A stretch of 64,000 bases of DNA from an uncultured Pelagibacteraceae bacterium (GTDB lineage Bacteria > Pseudomonadota > Alphaproteobacteria > Pelagibacterales > Pelagibacteraceae), in the NCBI GenBank assembly GCA_902599495.1, contig CACKFY010000003.1:48204-112203 (forward strand), in the 5' to 3' direction. The stretch's first letter is position 1; the number at the start of each line of letters is the position of its first letter. Below, piece by piece: positions 8,668-16,899 of the stretch. A program made the translations under genes and the position numbers. A model generated the notes under the pieces. That model searched no databases and was not told the DNA's origin. It worked only from the letters and a program-made list of their open reading frames with translations.

Positions 8668-10016
8668 TGTCTTCTAAGAGCTTTTCATTAACTATAAAAG
8701 ATAAGATTAAACCTTATAATAAAACTATAAAAGTGGACTCTGACAAGTCAATATCGATAAGATCCTTTTTATTTGGTTCTATAAGTAATGGAATCTCATC
8801 AATAAGAAATGTTTTAGAGTCTGAAGACGTGTTTTCCACAATTAATTGTCTAAAAAAATTAGGAGTAAAAATTGTTTACAAAAAAAAACAAAATTATCAA
8901 ATTTTTGGTAAAGGTCTAGGTTCTTACAATATTAAAAGTAATTCAAAATTGAATTTTGGAAACTCTGGAACTTTAGCAAGGTTAATTTTGGGTATTATCA
9001 CATCAACACCAAATATGAATTTAATAGTTTCTGGTGATAAATCTCTAAATAAAAGAAATATGAAAAAGTTAATTCAATTAATGAATGAATTTGGAGCCGA
9101 GTTTTTTCCAAAAAAAAAATATTTTTTTCCACTCCGCGTTTTATCGTCAAATTACCCTATCGGTATAAATTATCAATCAGGTACTTCGGCTCAGCTTAAA
9201 AGTGCAGTCATATTAGCTGGTTTAAACTCTTACGGTTTAACTCAAATTATCGAAAAACAAAAAAGTAGAGACCATACTGAGAATATGTTGAAAAAAAATA
9301 ATAAAGCTATGAAAATTGTAAATAAAAAAAATAAAATTATTAAAGTTATTGGGAAGGAAAGTTTAGATAAGTTTTCAGTAGACGTGCCTGGTGATCCGTC
9401 ATCTGCAGCTTTTTTTACAGCATTGACTTTGCTAAAAGAAAATTCTGTTCTTAAAATTAAAAATGTTGGACTTAATCCAACAAGAATTGGTTTTTATGAA
9501 TTATTAAAAAAAAGTGGAGCTAATATTAAATTTTTAAATATTAGAAAAGTTAATAACGAGAAAGTTGGAGATATTTTGGTTAAAAGCAGTAATTTAAAAC
9601 CTTTAAGGGCCTCAAAAAATTACATAACTAGCACCATGGATGAGTATCCAATTTTATTTGTTATGTCAGCTTTGATTAAAGGCAAAAGTTATTTCTATAA
9701 TCTTTCAAGTCTCAAGAACAAAGAGAGCAATAGGGTGTTAGAAATGCAAAAAATTTTAAAACAGATAGGAATTTATTCAAAACTTAATAAAGATAAATTA
9801 TTTATTATAGGGAAGAATATTCATACAATTGCTTTAAATAAGGTTAAAGTTAACAATGTTTTCGATCATCGCATAGCAATGGCATCAGCGATACTAGCTT
9901 TACTAACAGGTGTCAAAATCGTTATAAATGGTTTTGATACAGTTAAAACATCATCTCCAAATTTTTTAAAAATAATAAAAACTCTAGGTGGAAAATTTGA
10001 AAAGAAAAAAAATTAA
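8667..10016 (+). CDS. aroA: 3-phosphoshikimate 1-carboxyvinyltransferase (EPSP synthase)
   Basis: The 449-residue protein has AroA landmarks: DSDKSISIRS, FGNSGTLARL, KSRDHTENML, PGDPSSAAFF, MDEYPILFV and DHRIAMASAI. It condenses shikimate-3-phosphate with phosphoenolpyruvate in chorismate synthesis, feeding the tryptophan genes about 4 kb downstream. It is translationally coupled to lptB (TAATG) and overlaps the start of cmk. It is unusually lysine-rich for the family, matching the local A/T bias. Confidence 0.93.
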   Translation: MSSKSFSLTIKDKIKPYNKTIKVDSDKSISIRSFLFGSISNGISSIRNVLESEDVFSTINCLKKLGVKIVYKKKQNYQIFGKGLGSYNIKSNSKLNFGNSGTLARLILGIITSTPNMNLIVSGDKSLNKRNMKKLIQLMNEFGAEFFPKKKYFFPLRVLSSNYPIGINYQSGTSAQLKSAVILAGLNSYGLTQIIEKQKSRDHTENMLKKNNKAMKIVNKKNKIIKVIGKESLDKFSVDVPGDPSSAAFFTALTLLKENSVLKIKNVGLNPTRIGFYELLKKSGANIKFLNIRKVNNEKVGDILVKSSNLKPLRASKNYITSTMDEYPILFVMSALIKGKSYFYNLSSLKNKESNRVLEMQKILKQIGIYSKLNKDKLFIIGKNIHTIALNKVKVNNVFDHRIAMASAILALLTGVKIVINGFDTVKTSSPNFLKIIKTLGGKFEKKKN

Positions 10017-10641
10017 ACAATTAGTTATTAGTTGCGACGGTGGGGCAGCAAGCGGTAAAACAACCGGTGCAAAGTTAGTATCAAAGAAATATAACCTTAA
10101 ATTTCTCTCTTCAGGCCTACTCTACAGATATGTAAGTTATCTTTTGCTTAAATCAAAACCAAGAAATAAAATATTTTTTTTGGAAAAAAAATTTAATAAC
10201 TTAAATTATAATAAATTAAAAAAAATAAACTTACATACTCCTGAAATTTCAGAGTATAGTGCGATTATAGCAAAAAATAAGGACGTAAGAAAAATCTTAA
10301 AAAGATATCAAATAAAATTTTCAAAAAAATTTAAAAGCTGCTGTATTGAAGGTAGAGACATATCTACAAAAATTTTACCAAATTCAGATCTTAAATTTTA
10401 TTTTATATGTAATATAAATACAGCAGCGCTTAGAAGATATAAAGAGCTTAAAAAAAAATCAAAAAATATTCGGCTAAAAGATGTAAAGCGAGCTTTAAGA
10501 AAACGAGATAGACTTGATAAACAGCGCAAAATTTCACCTTTACTTAAACATAGAGATTCGATAATTGTAAACACGCAAAAATTAAATAAAAAAGAAATGG
10601 TTGAAAAAATGTCAAAACATATAGAGAATTTAATTAATTAA
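9988..10641 (+). CDS. cmk: Cytidylate kinase
   Basis: P-loop GGAASGKTT near residues 18-26, a dTG-like LSSGLLYR segment, and EGRDISTKILP match CMP kinase (family: GRDIGTVVxP). It phosphorylates CMP/dCMP. The track start is GTG within aroA; a TTG at 9997 is an alternative. Either start overlaps the aroA end by 20-29 bases. The aroA-cmk-rpsA order is widely conserved. The P-loop ends KTT rather than the usual KGT. Confidence 0.88.
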   Translation: MENLKRKKIKQLVISCDGGAASGKTTGAKLVSKKYNLKFLSSGLLYRYVSYLLLKSKPRNKIFFLEKKFNNLNYNKLKKINLHTPEISEYSAIIAKNKDVRKILKRYQIKFSKKFKSCCIEGRDISTKILPNSDLKFYFICNINTAALRRYKELKKKSKNIRLKDVKRALRKRDRLDKQRKISPLLKHRDSIIVNTQKLNKKEMVEKMSKHIENLIN

Positions 10642-10644
10642 ACT

Positions 10645-12375
10645 ATGCCTACTGAGCAAGATCAAAATCAATCGAATACAAACCCAAAGCATAAAGAATT
10701 CCAAACTTTACTCGACGAAGATTTTAAAGAGAGAAAGCTTAAAGAGAATGAGATTATTAAAGCTACTGTTACTGAGATAACAAAAAATTTTGTAATTTGC
10801 GATCTAAGAGCCAAGCAAGAAGCTATGATCCCTATCGAAGAATTCAAAAATGATGGGGAACTTGATAAACTTAAAATTGGATCGGTAGTTAGCGTTTATC
10901 TTGAAAGAATTGAGAGCTTTAAAGGTGAGATTGTTGTTTCAAGAGAGAAAGCGAGAAGAATGGTCGCCTGGAAACGAGTTCTGAAATTATTTGAAACACA
11001 AGAAGAGACCGTCGGCTATTTAAAAGGACGTGTCAAGGGAGGGATGGTTTGCGAAATCGACGGACTCCCGACGTTTATGCCCTCTTCACAAATCGATCAG
11101 CGCCCAATGAAAAAAATTGATCACTTAATGAACGTTCCAATTAAAGTAATAATCACGCGGGTTGACTCTCAAAGAGGAAATGCCTGTTCAAGCAGAAGAG
11201 CGGTTCTTGAGAAAAGCAAAAATGCTGAGCTTAAAGAAGCTTTAAAAAATTTGAAAGAGGGAGACATTGTTGAAAATGCAAAAGTAAAAGCAACCACGGA
11301 CTGGGGAATATTTTTAGATATTGATGGTATAGACGCTTTATTACATGTATCCGATCTTTCATACGGTAGGGTTAAAAAACCATCCGATTTAGTGACGATT
11401 GGCCAAAATTTAAAAGTTAAAATTACAAAAATAGACAAAACGACAAACAGAGTTTCAGCTTCTATCAAAGCTCTTACAGAAGACCCTTATGAAAACTTAT
11501 CTAAAAAATTTAAGATAGGAGAGATATACGAGGGTACATGTACTAAATTAATGGACTACGGAGTTTTTGTAAAACTTGAAGAGGGTATAGAAGGATTAAT
11601 CCATAATAGTGAGTTATCTTGGCAAAACAGAAATGTTCAACCTAGTAAAGTTTTGTCCCCTTCTCAAAATGTAAAGGTAAAAATAATTAATATAGATAAG
11701 GATGCTAAAAGAATTTCTCTCTCTTATAAAGAAACTTTAGAAAATCCTTGGACAAGTGCGATGCAATCTGTTGGTAAAAAAGTAAAAGTAAAAATTAAGA
11801 ACATAACTGACAAAGCTATATTTGGAGAGCTTGAGTCTGGCTTGATTGGAATGCTTCACTATAAAGAGATAAGTTTTGACGAAAAGCAAGAAAATCTAAA
11901 TAAATATAAAAAAAACGAATTTATAGATGTAAAAATTATTGAAGTTAAAGATGAAAAAATAAGATTCTCAAAAAGAGCTTTGGATAAAGATCCTATGGAT
12001 TGGTTTAAAGATAATAAAAAAAAAGTTGGAGATATTATCACTACAAGAATACACGAGGTTATGAAAACTGGTGTAAAAGTATCAGTAGATGAAGATAAAA
12101 AAATAATTGTTTCAATAAGAAAAGCTGACTTAGCAAAATCTTCAGCTGACGCGCGCCCAGAGATTTTCAGTCCAGGGAATCAGCTCGATAGTAAATTAGT
12201 GGAGCTCGATTTGGTGAAGCGCAAAATAAAATTAAGTGTTAAAGCAGCTCAAATAGATGAAGAAAAAAGTCTTGTTGCAAAATTTGGTGAGGGAGCAACT
12301 AAATCTGGTGCCACATTAAAAGGTATATTTGAGAAAGCTTTAGGAAAAAAAAGTACTAAAAAAAAAGATAAGTAA
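10645..12375 (+). CDS. rpsA: 30S ribosomal protein S1
   Basis: At 576 residues this has the expected size and repeated S1 RNA-binding modules, recognisable by recurring GDIVENAKVK...WGIFLDIDGIDALLH and VFVKLEEGIEGLIH blocks, including the motif HVSDLS/HNSELSW. S1 helps load mRNAs with weak ribosome binding sites, relevant here because many starts lack a clear Shine-Dalgarno. GC and codon use are higher than in neighbours, as expected for a highly expressed gene. It lies three bases after cmk and abuts ihfB. Confidence 0.95.
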   Translation: MPTEQDQNQSNTNPKHKEFQTLLDEDFKERKLKENEIIKATVTEITKNFVICDLRAKQEAMIPIEEFKNDGELDKLKIGSVVSVYLERIESFKGEIVVSREKARRMVAWKRVLKLFETQEETVGYLKGRVKGGMVCEIDGLPTFMPSSQIDQRPMKKIDHLMNVPIKVIITRVDSQRGNACSSRRAVLEKSKNAELKEALKNLKEGDIVENAKVKATTDWGIFLDIDGIDALLHVSDLSYGRVKKPSDLVTIGQNLKVKITKIDKTTNRVSASIKALTEDPYENLSKKFKIGEIYEGTCTKLMDYGVFVKLEEGIEGLIHNSELSWQNRNVQPSKVLSPSQNVKVKIINIDKDAKRISLSYKETLENPWTSAMQSVGKKVKVKIKNITDKAIFGELESGLIGMLHYKEISFDEKQENLNKYKKNEFIDVKIIEVKDEKIRFSKRALDKDPMDWFKDNKKKVGDIITTRIHEVMKTGVKVSVDEDKKIIVSIRKADLAKSSADARPEIFSPGNQLDSKLVELDLVKRKIKLSVKAAQIDEEKSLVAKFGEGATKSGATLKGIFEKALGKKSTKKKDK

Positions 12376-12657
12376 TTGTCGAAGATTGAAATTTTAAAAA
12401 TATTAAAAAATAAACATCCTGAAATTACAAATAAATATCTCGAAAAAATCTTTGATGTTTTTATTGAAAGTATCTCACAGAATCTGGTGGATAAGAAATC
12501 TTTAGAAATTAGATCTTTTGGAACATTTTTTGTAAAAGAAATTAAAGAAAAAAAACAAGCCAGAAATCCAAAAACTGGTGAAATTATATATATTCCAAAA
12601 AGGAATAAAATAAGATTTAGGGCTAGTAAAAGACTTAAAGAACTAATAAATAAATAA
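12376..12657 (+). CDS. ihfB: HU/IHF-family DNA-bending protein, probable IHF beta
   Basis: The 93-residue protein has the whole HU/IHF fold, with RSFGTFFVKE before the flexible arm and ARNPKTGE at the arm tip, where the intercalating proline lies. The position directly after rpsA is the classic site of ihfB. The start is TTG, immediately after the rpsA stop with no gap, so translation probably reinitiates. It bends DNA in nucleoid organisation and regulation. Confidence 0.88.
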   Translation: MSKIEILKILKNKHPEITNKYLEKIFDVFIESISQNLVDKKSLEIRSFGTFFVKEIKEKKQARNPKTGEIIYIPKRNKIRFRASKRLKELINK

Positions 12658-12659
12658 GT

Positions 12660-13349
12660 ATGAGAAATATTTTTATTGCTTGCGATACCAGCAGTGTTCC
12701 AAAAATAAAATCAATTATAAAAAAAACACAAATTAAAATTAAAGGATACAAAATAGGTTATAAATTTGGATTAGAATTTTTTTATTCTATTAAAGGTCGT
12801 CAGGTCATATCGAAACTAAAGAATAAAATTATTTTTTTAGATTTAAAACTCAATGATATTGGAAATACGTGTGCTGCTGCAATCAAATCATTAAAAGATT
12901 TAAAAAATATAAATTATCTTACAGTTCATGCTAATTCTGGAGAGGCTACACTTAAATCTGTTGTTAAGGCAACTAGGAAGTATAATAAAAAAATTCGTGT
13001 AATCGCAATAACAGTTCTTACAAGTATTTCGAATGCAAATATAAAAAAAATTGGGCATACTAGATCTATAAAAGATCTTGTTAAGAAACAAACTCTTTTA
13101 GCTAAAGCATGTGGTTGCCATGGAATTGTTTGTGCTGGCTCAGATACAAAGTTTGTTAAAAAAATTTTCAAAAAAGAAATCATTGTGCCTGGTATTAGAC
13201 TTAAAGGTGACAGTGTTGGAGATCAAAAAAGGGTTAGTGGTCCTAAAGAAGCTTTTTCAAATGGAGCAACATCAATTGTAGTTGGCCGTTCAATTACTAA
13301 AAATAATATTAGAAAAAATATTAAGAGATTAATTAAAGAATTAAAGTAA
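12660..13349 (+). CDS. pyrF: Orotidine 5'-phosphate decarboxylase
   Basis: The catalytic D-x-K-x2-D block appears as FLDLKLNDIGNT, matching the Lys/Asp catalytic tetrad. A C-terminal VVGRSIT phosphate-binding loop completes the TIM barrel. It converts OMP to UMP in pyrimidine synthesis. At 229 residues it is normal length. It lies two bases after ihfB and shares one base with trpF. Confidence 0.92.
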   Translation: MRNIFIACDTSSVPKIKSIIKKTQIKIKGYKIGYKFGLEFFYSIKGRQVISKLKNKIIFLDLKLNDIGNTCAAAIKSLKDLKNINYLTVHANSGEATLKSVVKATRKYNKKIRVIAITVLTSISNANIKKIGHTRSIKDLVKKQTLLAKACGCHGIVCAGSDTKFVKKIFKKEIIVPGIRLKGDSVGDQKRVSGPKEAFSNGATSIVVGRSITKNNIRKNIKRLIKELK

Positions 13350-13963
13350 TGCGTATTAAAATTTGCGGTTTAAATCCAATTAGGGATGTTCAAATTTGTA
13401 TTGACCTTAAAGTTGATTTTCTAGGATTTGTTTTTTACAAAAAATCACCCAGAAACGTAAATTTAACCGAAGTTAAAAATCTTCTTAATTATAATAAGCA
13501 AAAATCATCTTTTGTTGCTGTTACTGTTGATCCCACTGATGATTTTATTAATAAAACTATACTAAATCATTTTGATTATATTCAACTACACGGAAATGAA
13601 ACAAATGAAAGAGTAAAAGAGATTAAATCTATGGGATTAAAAGTAATTAAAGCTATAAAAATTAAAGAGGAGTCTGACATTGTCAACCATAAAAAATATG
13701 TTGAGGCTGATATAATTTTATTTGATACTCCTGGTATGGAGAAGTCAATCGAGTTTCCAAAAAGTTTAATTTCAAAACTTCCTAAAGGTGAGAAGTACGC
13801 ACTTGCTGGATCTGTCTCAGTGGAAAATATAGAAAATATAGCAAAATTAGGAGTTTCTTTTTGTGATTTATCAAGCAGTTTGGAAATAGATAGGCAAATA
13901 GGATACAAAGATCATCAAAAAATAGAAAAATTTGTAAATAAAGTAAATGAGCTTAAAAATTAA
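13349..13963 (+). CDS. trpF: Phosphoribosylanthranilate isomerase
   Basis: The protein begins MRIKICGL with the catalytic cysteine motif KICG and has GFVFYKKSPR, the conserved phosphate/substrate segment, and LHGNE. ALAGSVSVEN near residue 150 is the phosphate-binding loop (family: LAGGLxPxNV). It converts PRA to CdRP in tryptophan synthesis. The GG-L to GS-V change in the loop is a mild deviation. It overlaps trpB by 17 bases. Confidence 0.9.
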   Translation: MRIKICGLNPIRDVQICIDLKVDFLGFVFYKKSPRNVNLTEVKNLLNYNKQKSSFVAVTVDPTDDFINKTILNHFDYIQLHGNETNERVKEIKSMGLKVIKAIKIKEESDIVNHKKYVEADIILFDTPGMEKSIEFPKSLISKLPKGEKYALAGSVSVENIENIAKLGVSFCDLSSSLEIDRQIGYKDHQKIEKFVNKVNELKN

Positions 13964-15188
13964 AAAAGGAATACCTTTAATAGACCAACACGATAAAAAT
14001 GGAATGTGGGGTGGAAAATTTGGTGGAAATTTTGTTCCTGAAACACTTAAAAAACCTATAGAAGATTTAGAAAAACTATTTTCAAAACTTAGAAAAGACA
14101 AAAGTTTTGTTAAAGAAAGAGACTATTATTTCGAAAACTATGTAGGCGCTCCAACTCCCCTAATACCATTAAATCAATTGACTGATTATTTAGGTGGAGC
14201 TCAAATATGGGCTAAAGTGGTGTCTGAGAATCCTGGTACAGCTCATAAAATCTACAATGCAATTGTTCATTGCTTAATAGCAAAAAGAGCAGGGAAAAAG
14301 TTTGTTTGTGGTGACACGGGAGCAGGTATGGCCGGAAAGACACTTGCTATGGTCGCTAAAAAATTTGGTTTGAAGTGTAAAATTTTTATGGGCGTAAAAG
14401 ATATTAAAAGACAAAAACCTAATGTAGATGCTATGAAAAAATTTGGAGCTGAAGTAGTTCCTGTTACCTCAGGAAGTCAAACTCTAATTGATGCAGTCAG
14501 TGAGTGCATGAGATACTGGGTGGCCAACTGTTTAGAGTCTCATCTAGTTGTAGGCAGCACAGTCGGACCAAATATCTTTGTAAAGATATGCGGATATTCA
14601 ACTTCTCAAATTTCTAGAGAGCTTATAGTTCAAATTAAAGATGAATTTGGAAAAATTCCAAGACGATTAAAGCTTTTGAATGTATGTGGAGGTGGCTCGT
14701 CAAGTTATGGATTTTGGAGTTCATTTATGGATTACGACAAAAAACAAGTTGAATTTGTGGGAATAGAAGCTGGTGGTCCTAAAAAAAGTAAATTACATGC
14801 AGCACCTCTCACTAATAATTCTAAAATTGGAATTTTACATGGAGCAGCTCAATATGTTATCCAAGATAAAGATGGTCAGATAGGTCTGACAGATTCAATA
14901 AGTGCTGGACTCGACTATAGTGGAATTTCTCCGCTTCATTGTTTTTTGAAAGATACAAAACGTGCGAGATATACCTCTGCAACTGATGAAGAAGCACTTA
15001 GTGCCTTTAAATTAGTTTCTAGTATGGAAAATATTTCACCTTCACTTGAACCAGCTCATGCTTTTGCTGAAGCAATAAAAATTGCGCCTAAACTAAGTAA
15101 AGATACAATAATTGTGGTGAACAGTTGTGGCGACAGCCTAAAAGATAGAGATATAATTAAACAACGATTAGGTTCATACGTAAGATGA
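13947..15188 (+). CDS. trpB: Tryptophan synthase beta-like protein, active site divergent
   Basis: The gene sits in the canonical trpF-trpB-trpA order and the fold matches TrpB throughout (GGKFGGNFVPE, SGSQTLIDA, SISAGLDY). Lys101 in AHKIYNA is the expected PLP Schiff-base lysine. Nearby catalytic segments differ: the usual KREDLxxxGAHKTN reads VVSENPGTAHKIYN, the catalytic glutamate of AETGAGQHG aligns with Asp123 (GDTGAGMAG), and the serine contacting the pyridine nitrogen (NLSGRGD) aligns with Cys394 (NSCGDSL). It may still make tryptophan from indole and serine, or have shifted specificity. No second trpB is in the window. Confidence 0.8.
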   Translation: MSLKIKKGIPLIDQHDKNGMWGGKFGGNFVPETLKKPIEDLEKLFSKLRKDKSFVKERDYYFENYVGAPTPLIPLNQLTDYLGGAQIWAKVVSENPGTAHKIYNAIVHCLIAKRAGKKFVCGDTGAGMAGKTLAMVAKKFGLKCKIFMGVKDIKRQKPNVDAMKKFGAEVVPVTSGSQTLIDAVSECMRYWVANCLESHLVVGSTVGPNIFVKICGYSTSQISRELIVQIKDEFGKIPRRLKLLNVCGGGSSSYGFWSSFMDYDKKQVEFVGIEAGGPKKSKLHAAPLTNNSKIGILHGAAQYVIQDKDGQIGLTDSISAGLDYSGISPLHCFLKDTKRARYTSATDEEALSAFKLVSSMENISPSLEPAHAFAEAIKIAPKLSKDTIIVVNSCGDSLKDRDIIKQRLGSYVR

Positions 15189-15985
15189 AATCTAAAATAC
15201 AATTAGCTTTTGAAAAATGCAAAAAAGAGAAAAGGCCAGCTTTGATTTCTTATACGGTTGCTTCAGACCCTAATCAGAAAAAATCCCTAAGAATTTTAAG
15301 TTCTATATCTCCTCACGTCGATTTAGCAGAGATTGGATTTCCATTTTCTACACCAATTGGAGATGGCCCAGACATACAAACAAGCTCTTTCAGAGCAATA
15401 AAAAATGGTTTTAAATTGAGGGATATTTTTAAGATTATTAAAGAATATAATAAAATAAATAATCCAAAGCCGATAATATTAATGGGCTATTATAATATGA
15501 TTTATCAGTATGGGGAAAATAATTTTCTAAAAGATTGTAAAAAAGTAGGTGTCTCTGGAATTATTTGTGTAGATTTGCCATGGCCAGAAAATAGAATTTT
15601 TGCAAAAAAATGTAAAAAAAAATCAATTAATTTTATACAACTCGTAGCTCCAACTACAACAAAAAACAGGATCAAGAAGATTATAAGAGAATCTCATGAT
15701 ATGGTGTATTACATATCTATGCTTTCAACGACTGGTGGAAAGCTTAAGGTTTCACCAAAAAAGATATTAGAAAATTACAATAAGATTAAAAAGATTAACC
15801 CTAAAAAAAACTATGTTATTGGTTTTGGAATCACTGATAAGACTATAAAGTCTCTAAAATCGGCAGATGGACTTGTAGTAGGGAGTTTGTTGTGTAAAAC
15901 AATAACAAATTCACTCAAAATGAGACAAAATCCTGTCACAAAAATAGGTAAAGTCGTATATTATTTAAAAAAGCGGATTATATGA
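15185..15985 (+). CDS. trpA: Tryptophan synthase alpha subunit
   Basis: Catalytic Glu49 (LAEIGFPFS) and Asp60 (PIGDGP) are present at the same positions as in well-studied TrpA proteins. FGIT and VVGSLL form the phosphate-binding region. It cleaves indole-3-glycerol phosphate to indole for TrpB. Loop 6, usually SRTGVTG, reads SMLSTTGGK, so the lid that communicates with the beta subunit is altered in parallel with changes in TrpB. It overlaps trpB and accD by four bases each. Confidence 0.88.
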   Translation: MKSKIQLAFEKCKKEKRPALISYTVASDPNQKKSLRILSSISPHVDLAEIGFPFSTPIGDGPDIQTSSFRAIKNGFKLRDIFKIIKEYNKINNPKPIILMGYYNMIYQYGENNFLKDCKKVGVSGIICVDLPWPENRIFAKKCKKKSINFIQLVAPTTTKNRIKKIIRESHDMVYYISMLSTTGGKLKVSPKKILENYNKIKKINPKKNYVIGFGITDKTIKSLKSADGLVVGSLLCKTITNSLKMRQNPVTKIGKVVYYLKKRII

Positions 15986-16899
15986 ACTGGATTAGCAAAT
16001 ATTTAAAACCAAAAATTAAGTCTATTTTTAAAAAAAAATCTTCGGAGAACGATGATACTTTATGGACTACATGTTCATGTAAAAATTTAATTTTAAAAGA
16101 AGACTTAGAAAAGAATTTTTTTTGCTGCCCTAAATGTGGTGATCATCATAAATTAACATGCATACAAAGATTTAATACCTTCTTTGATTCAGATTATACA
16201 ATCTTGGAGACACCCAACCCTGTAGACGATGTTTTAGGTTTTAAGGATAAAAAAAGTTATAGAGATAGATTGGACGCTGCAAGAAAATTGACTAAGCAAC
16301 AAGATACCGCTTTAGTAGCTTCGGGTGCTGTTGGAGGTGTTAAATGCACAGTTGGAAGTATGGACTTCAGATTCATAGGTGGTTCAATGGGCCGACATTT
16401 TGGTGAAGCTTTTTTATATGCTTGTAATTATTCTATAGAAAATAAACAGCCTCTAATATTTTTTTGTACAAGTGGAGGAGCTCGCCTCATGGAGAGTACG
16501 GCAGGTGGACTTTCTCAAATGGCACGGTCTGTTTTAGGAGTAAATGAATTAAAAAAAAGAAATATACCTTTCATAGTTGTTTTGTGTGAACCCAGCACTG
16601 GAGGTGCCCTCGCCAGTTGGGCGTCTTTAGGGGATCTTCAAATATCAGAAAAGGGTGTTCGTAATATATCATTCGCCGGGGCCCGGGTAGTGCAACAAAC
16701 AATCAAAGAAACTTTACCCGAAGATTTTGGTACAGCATCATTTCAAAAAGACAAAGCTGGTCAAGTTGATCTTATTGTTGAAAGAAAATATCTAAATCCT
16801 ACGATAGGTACATTATTAAATGTCTTATTGAAAAAAGCAGAAGCTAAAGATAAACAATCGAATGTCTCAGTCGATAAATCTATACAAGCAGCTTCTTGA
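15982..16899 (+). CDS. accD: Acetyl-CoA carboxylase carboxyltransferase beta-like subunit
   Basis: An N-terminal zinc ribbon (TTCSC...CCPKCG) is followed by a crotonase-fold carboxyltransferase region with FIGGSMG, CTSGGARLMES, STGGALASWASLGD and SFAGARVV. It would transfer carboxyl from biotin to acetyl-CoA with AccA in fatty-acid synthesis. The first zinc pair is spaced C-x-C instead of C-x2-C, and core motifs differ from the usual GGARMQE, TTGGVSAS and GFAGPRV. Position between trpA and folC is the standard order, so it is probably the orthologue but divergent. Confidence 0.82.
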   Translation: MNWISKYLKPKIKSIFKKKSSENDDTLWTTCSCKNLILKEDLEKNFFCCPKCGDHHKLTCIQRFNTFFDSDYTILETPNPVDDVLGFKDKKSYRDRLDAARKLTKQQDTALVASGAVGGVKCTVGSMDFRFIGGSMGRHFGEAFLYACNYSIENKQPLIFFCTSGGARLMESTAGGLSQMARSVLGVNELKKRNIPFIVVLCEPSTGGALASWASLGDLQISEKGVRNISFAGARVVQQTIKETLPEDFGTASFQKDKAGQVDLIVERKYLNPTIGTLLNVLLKKAEAKDKQSNVSVDKSIQAAS

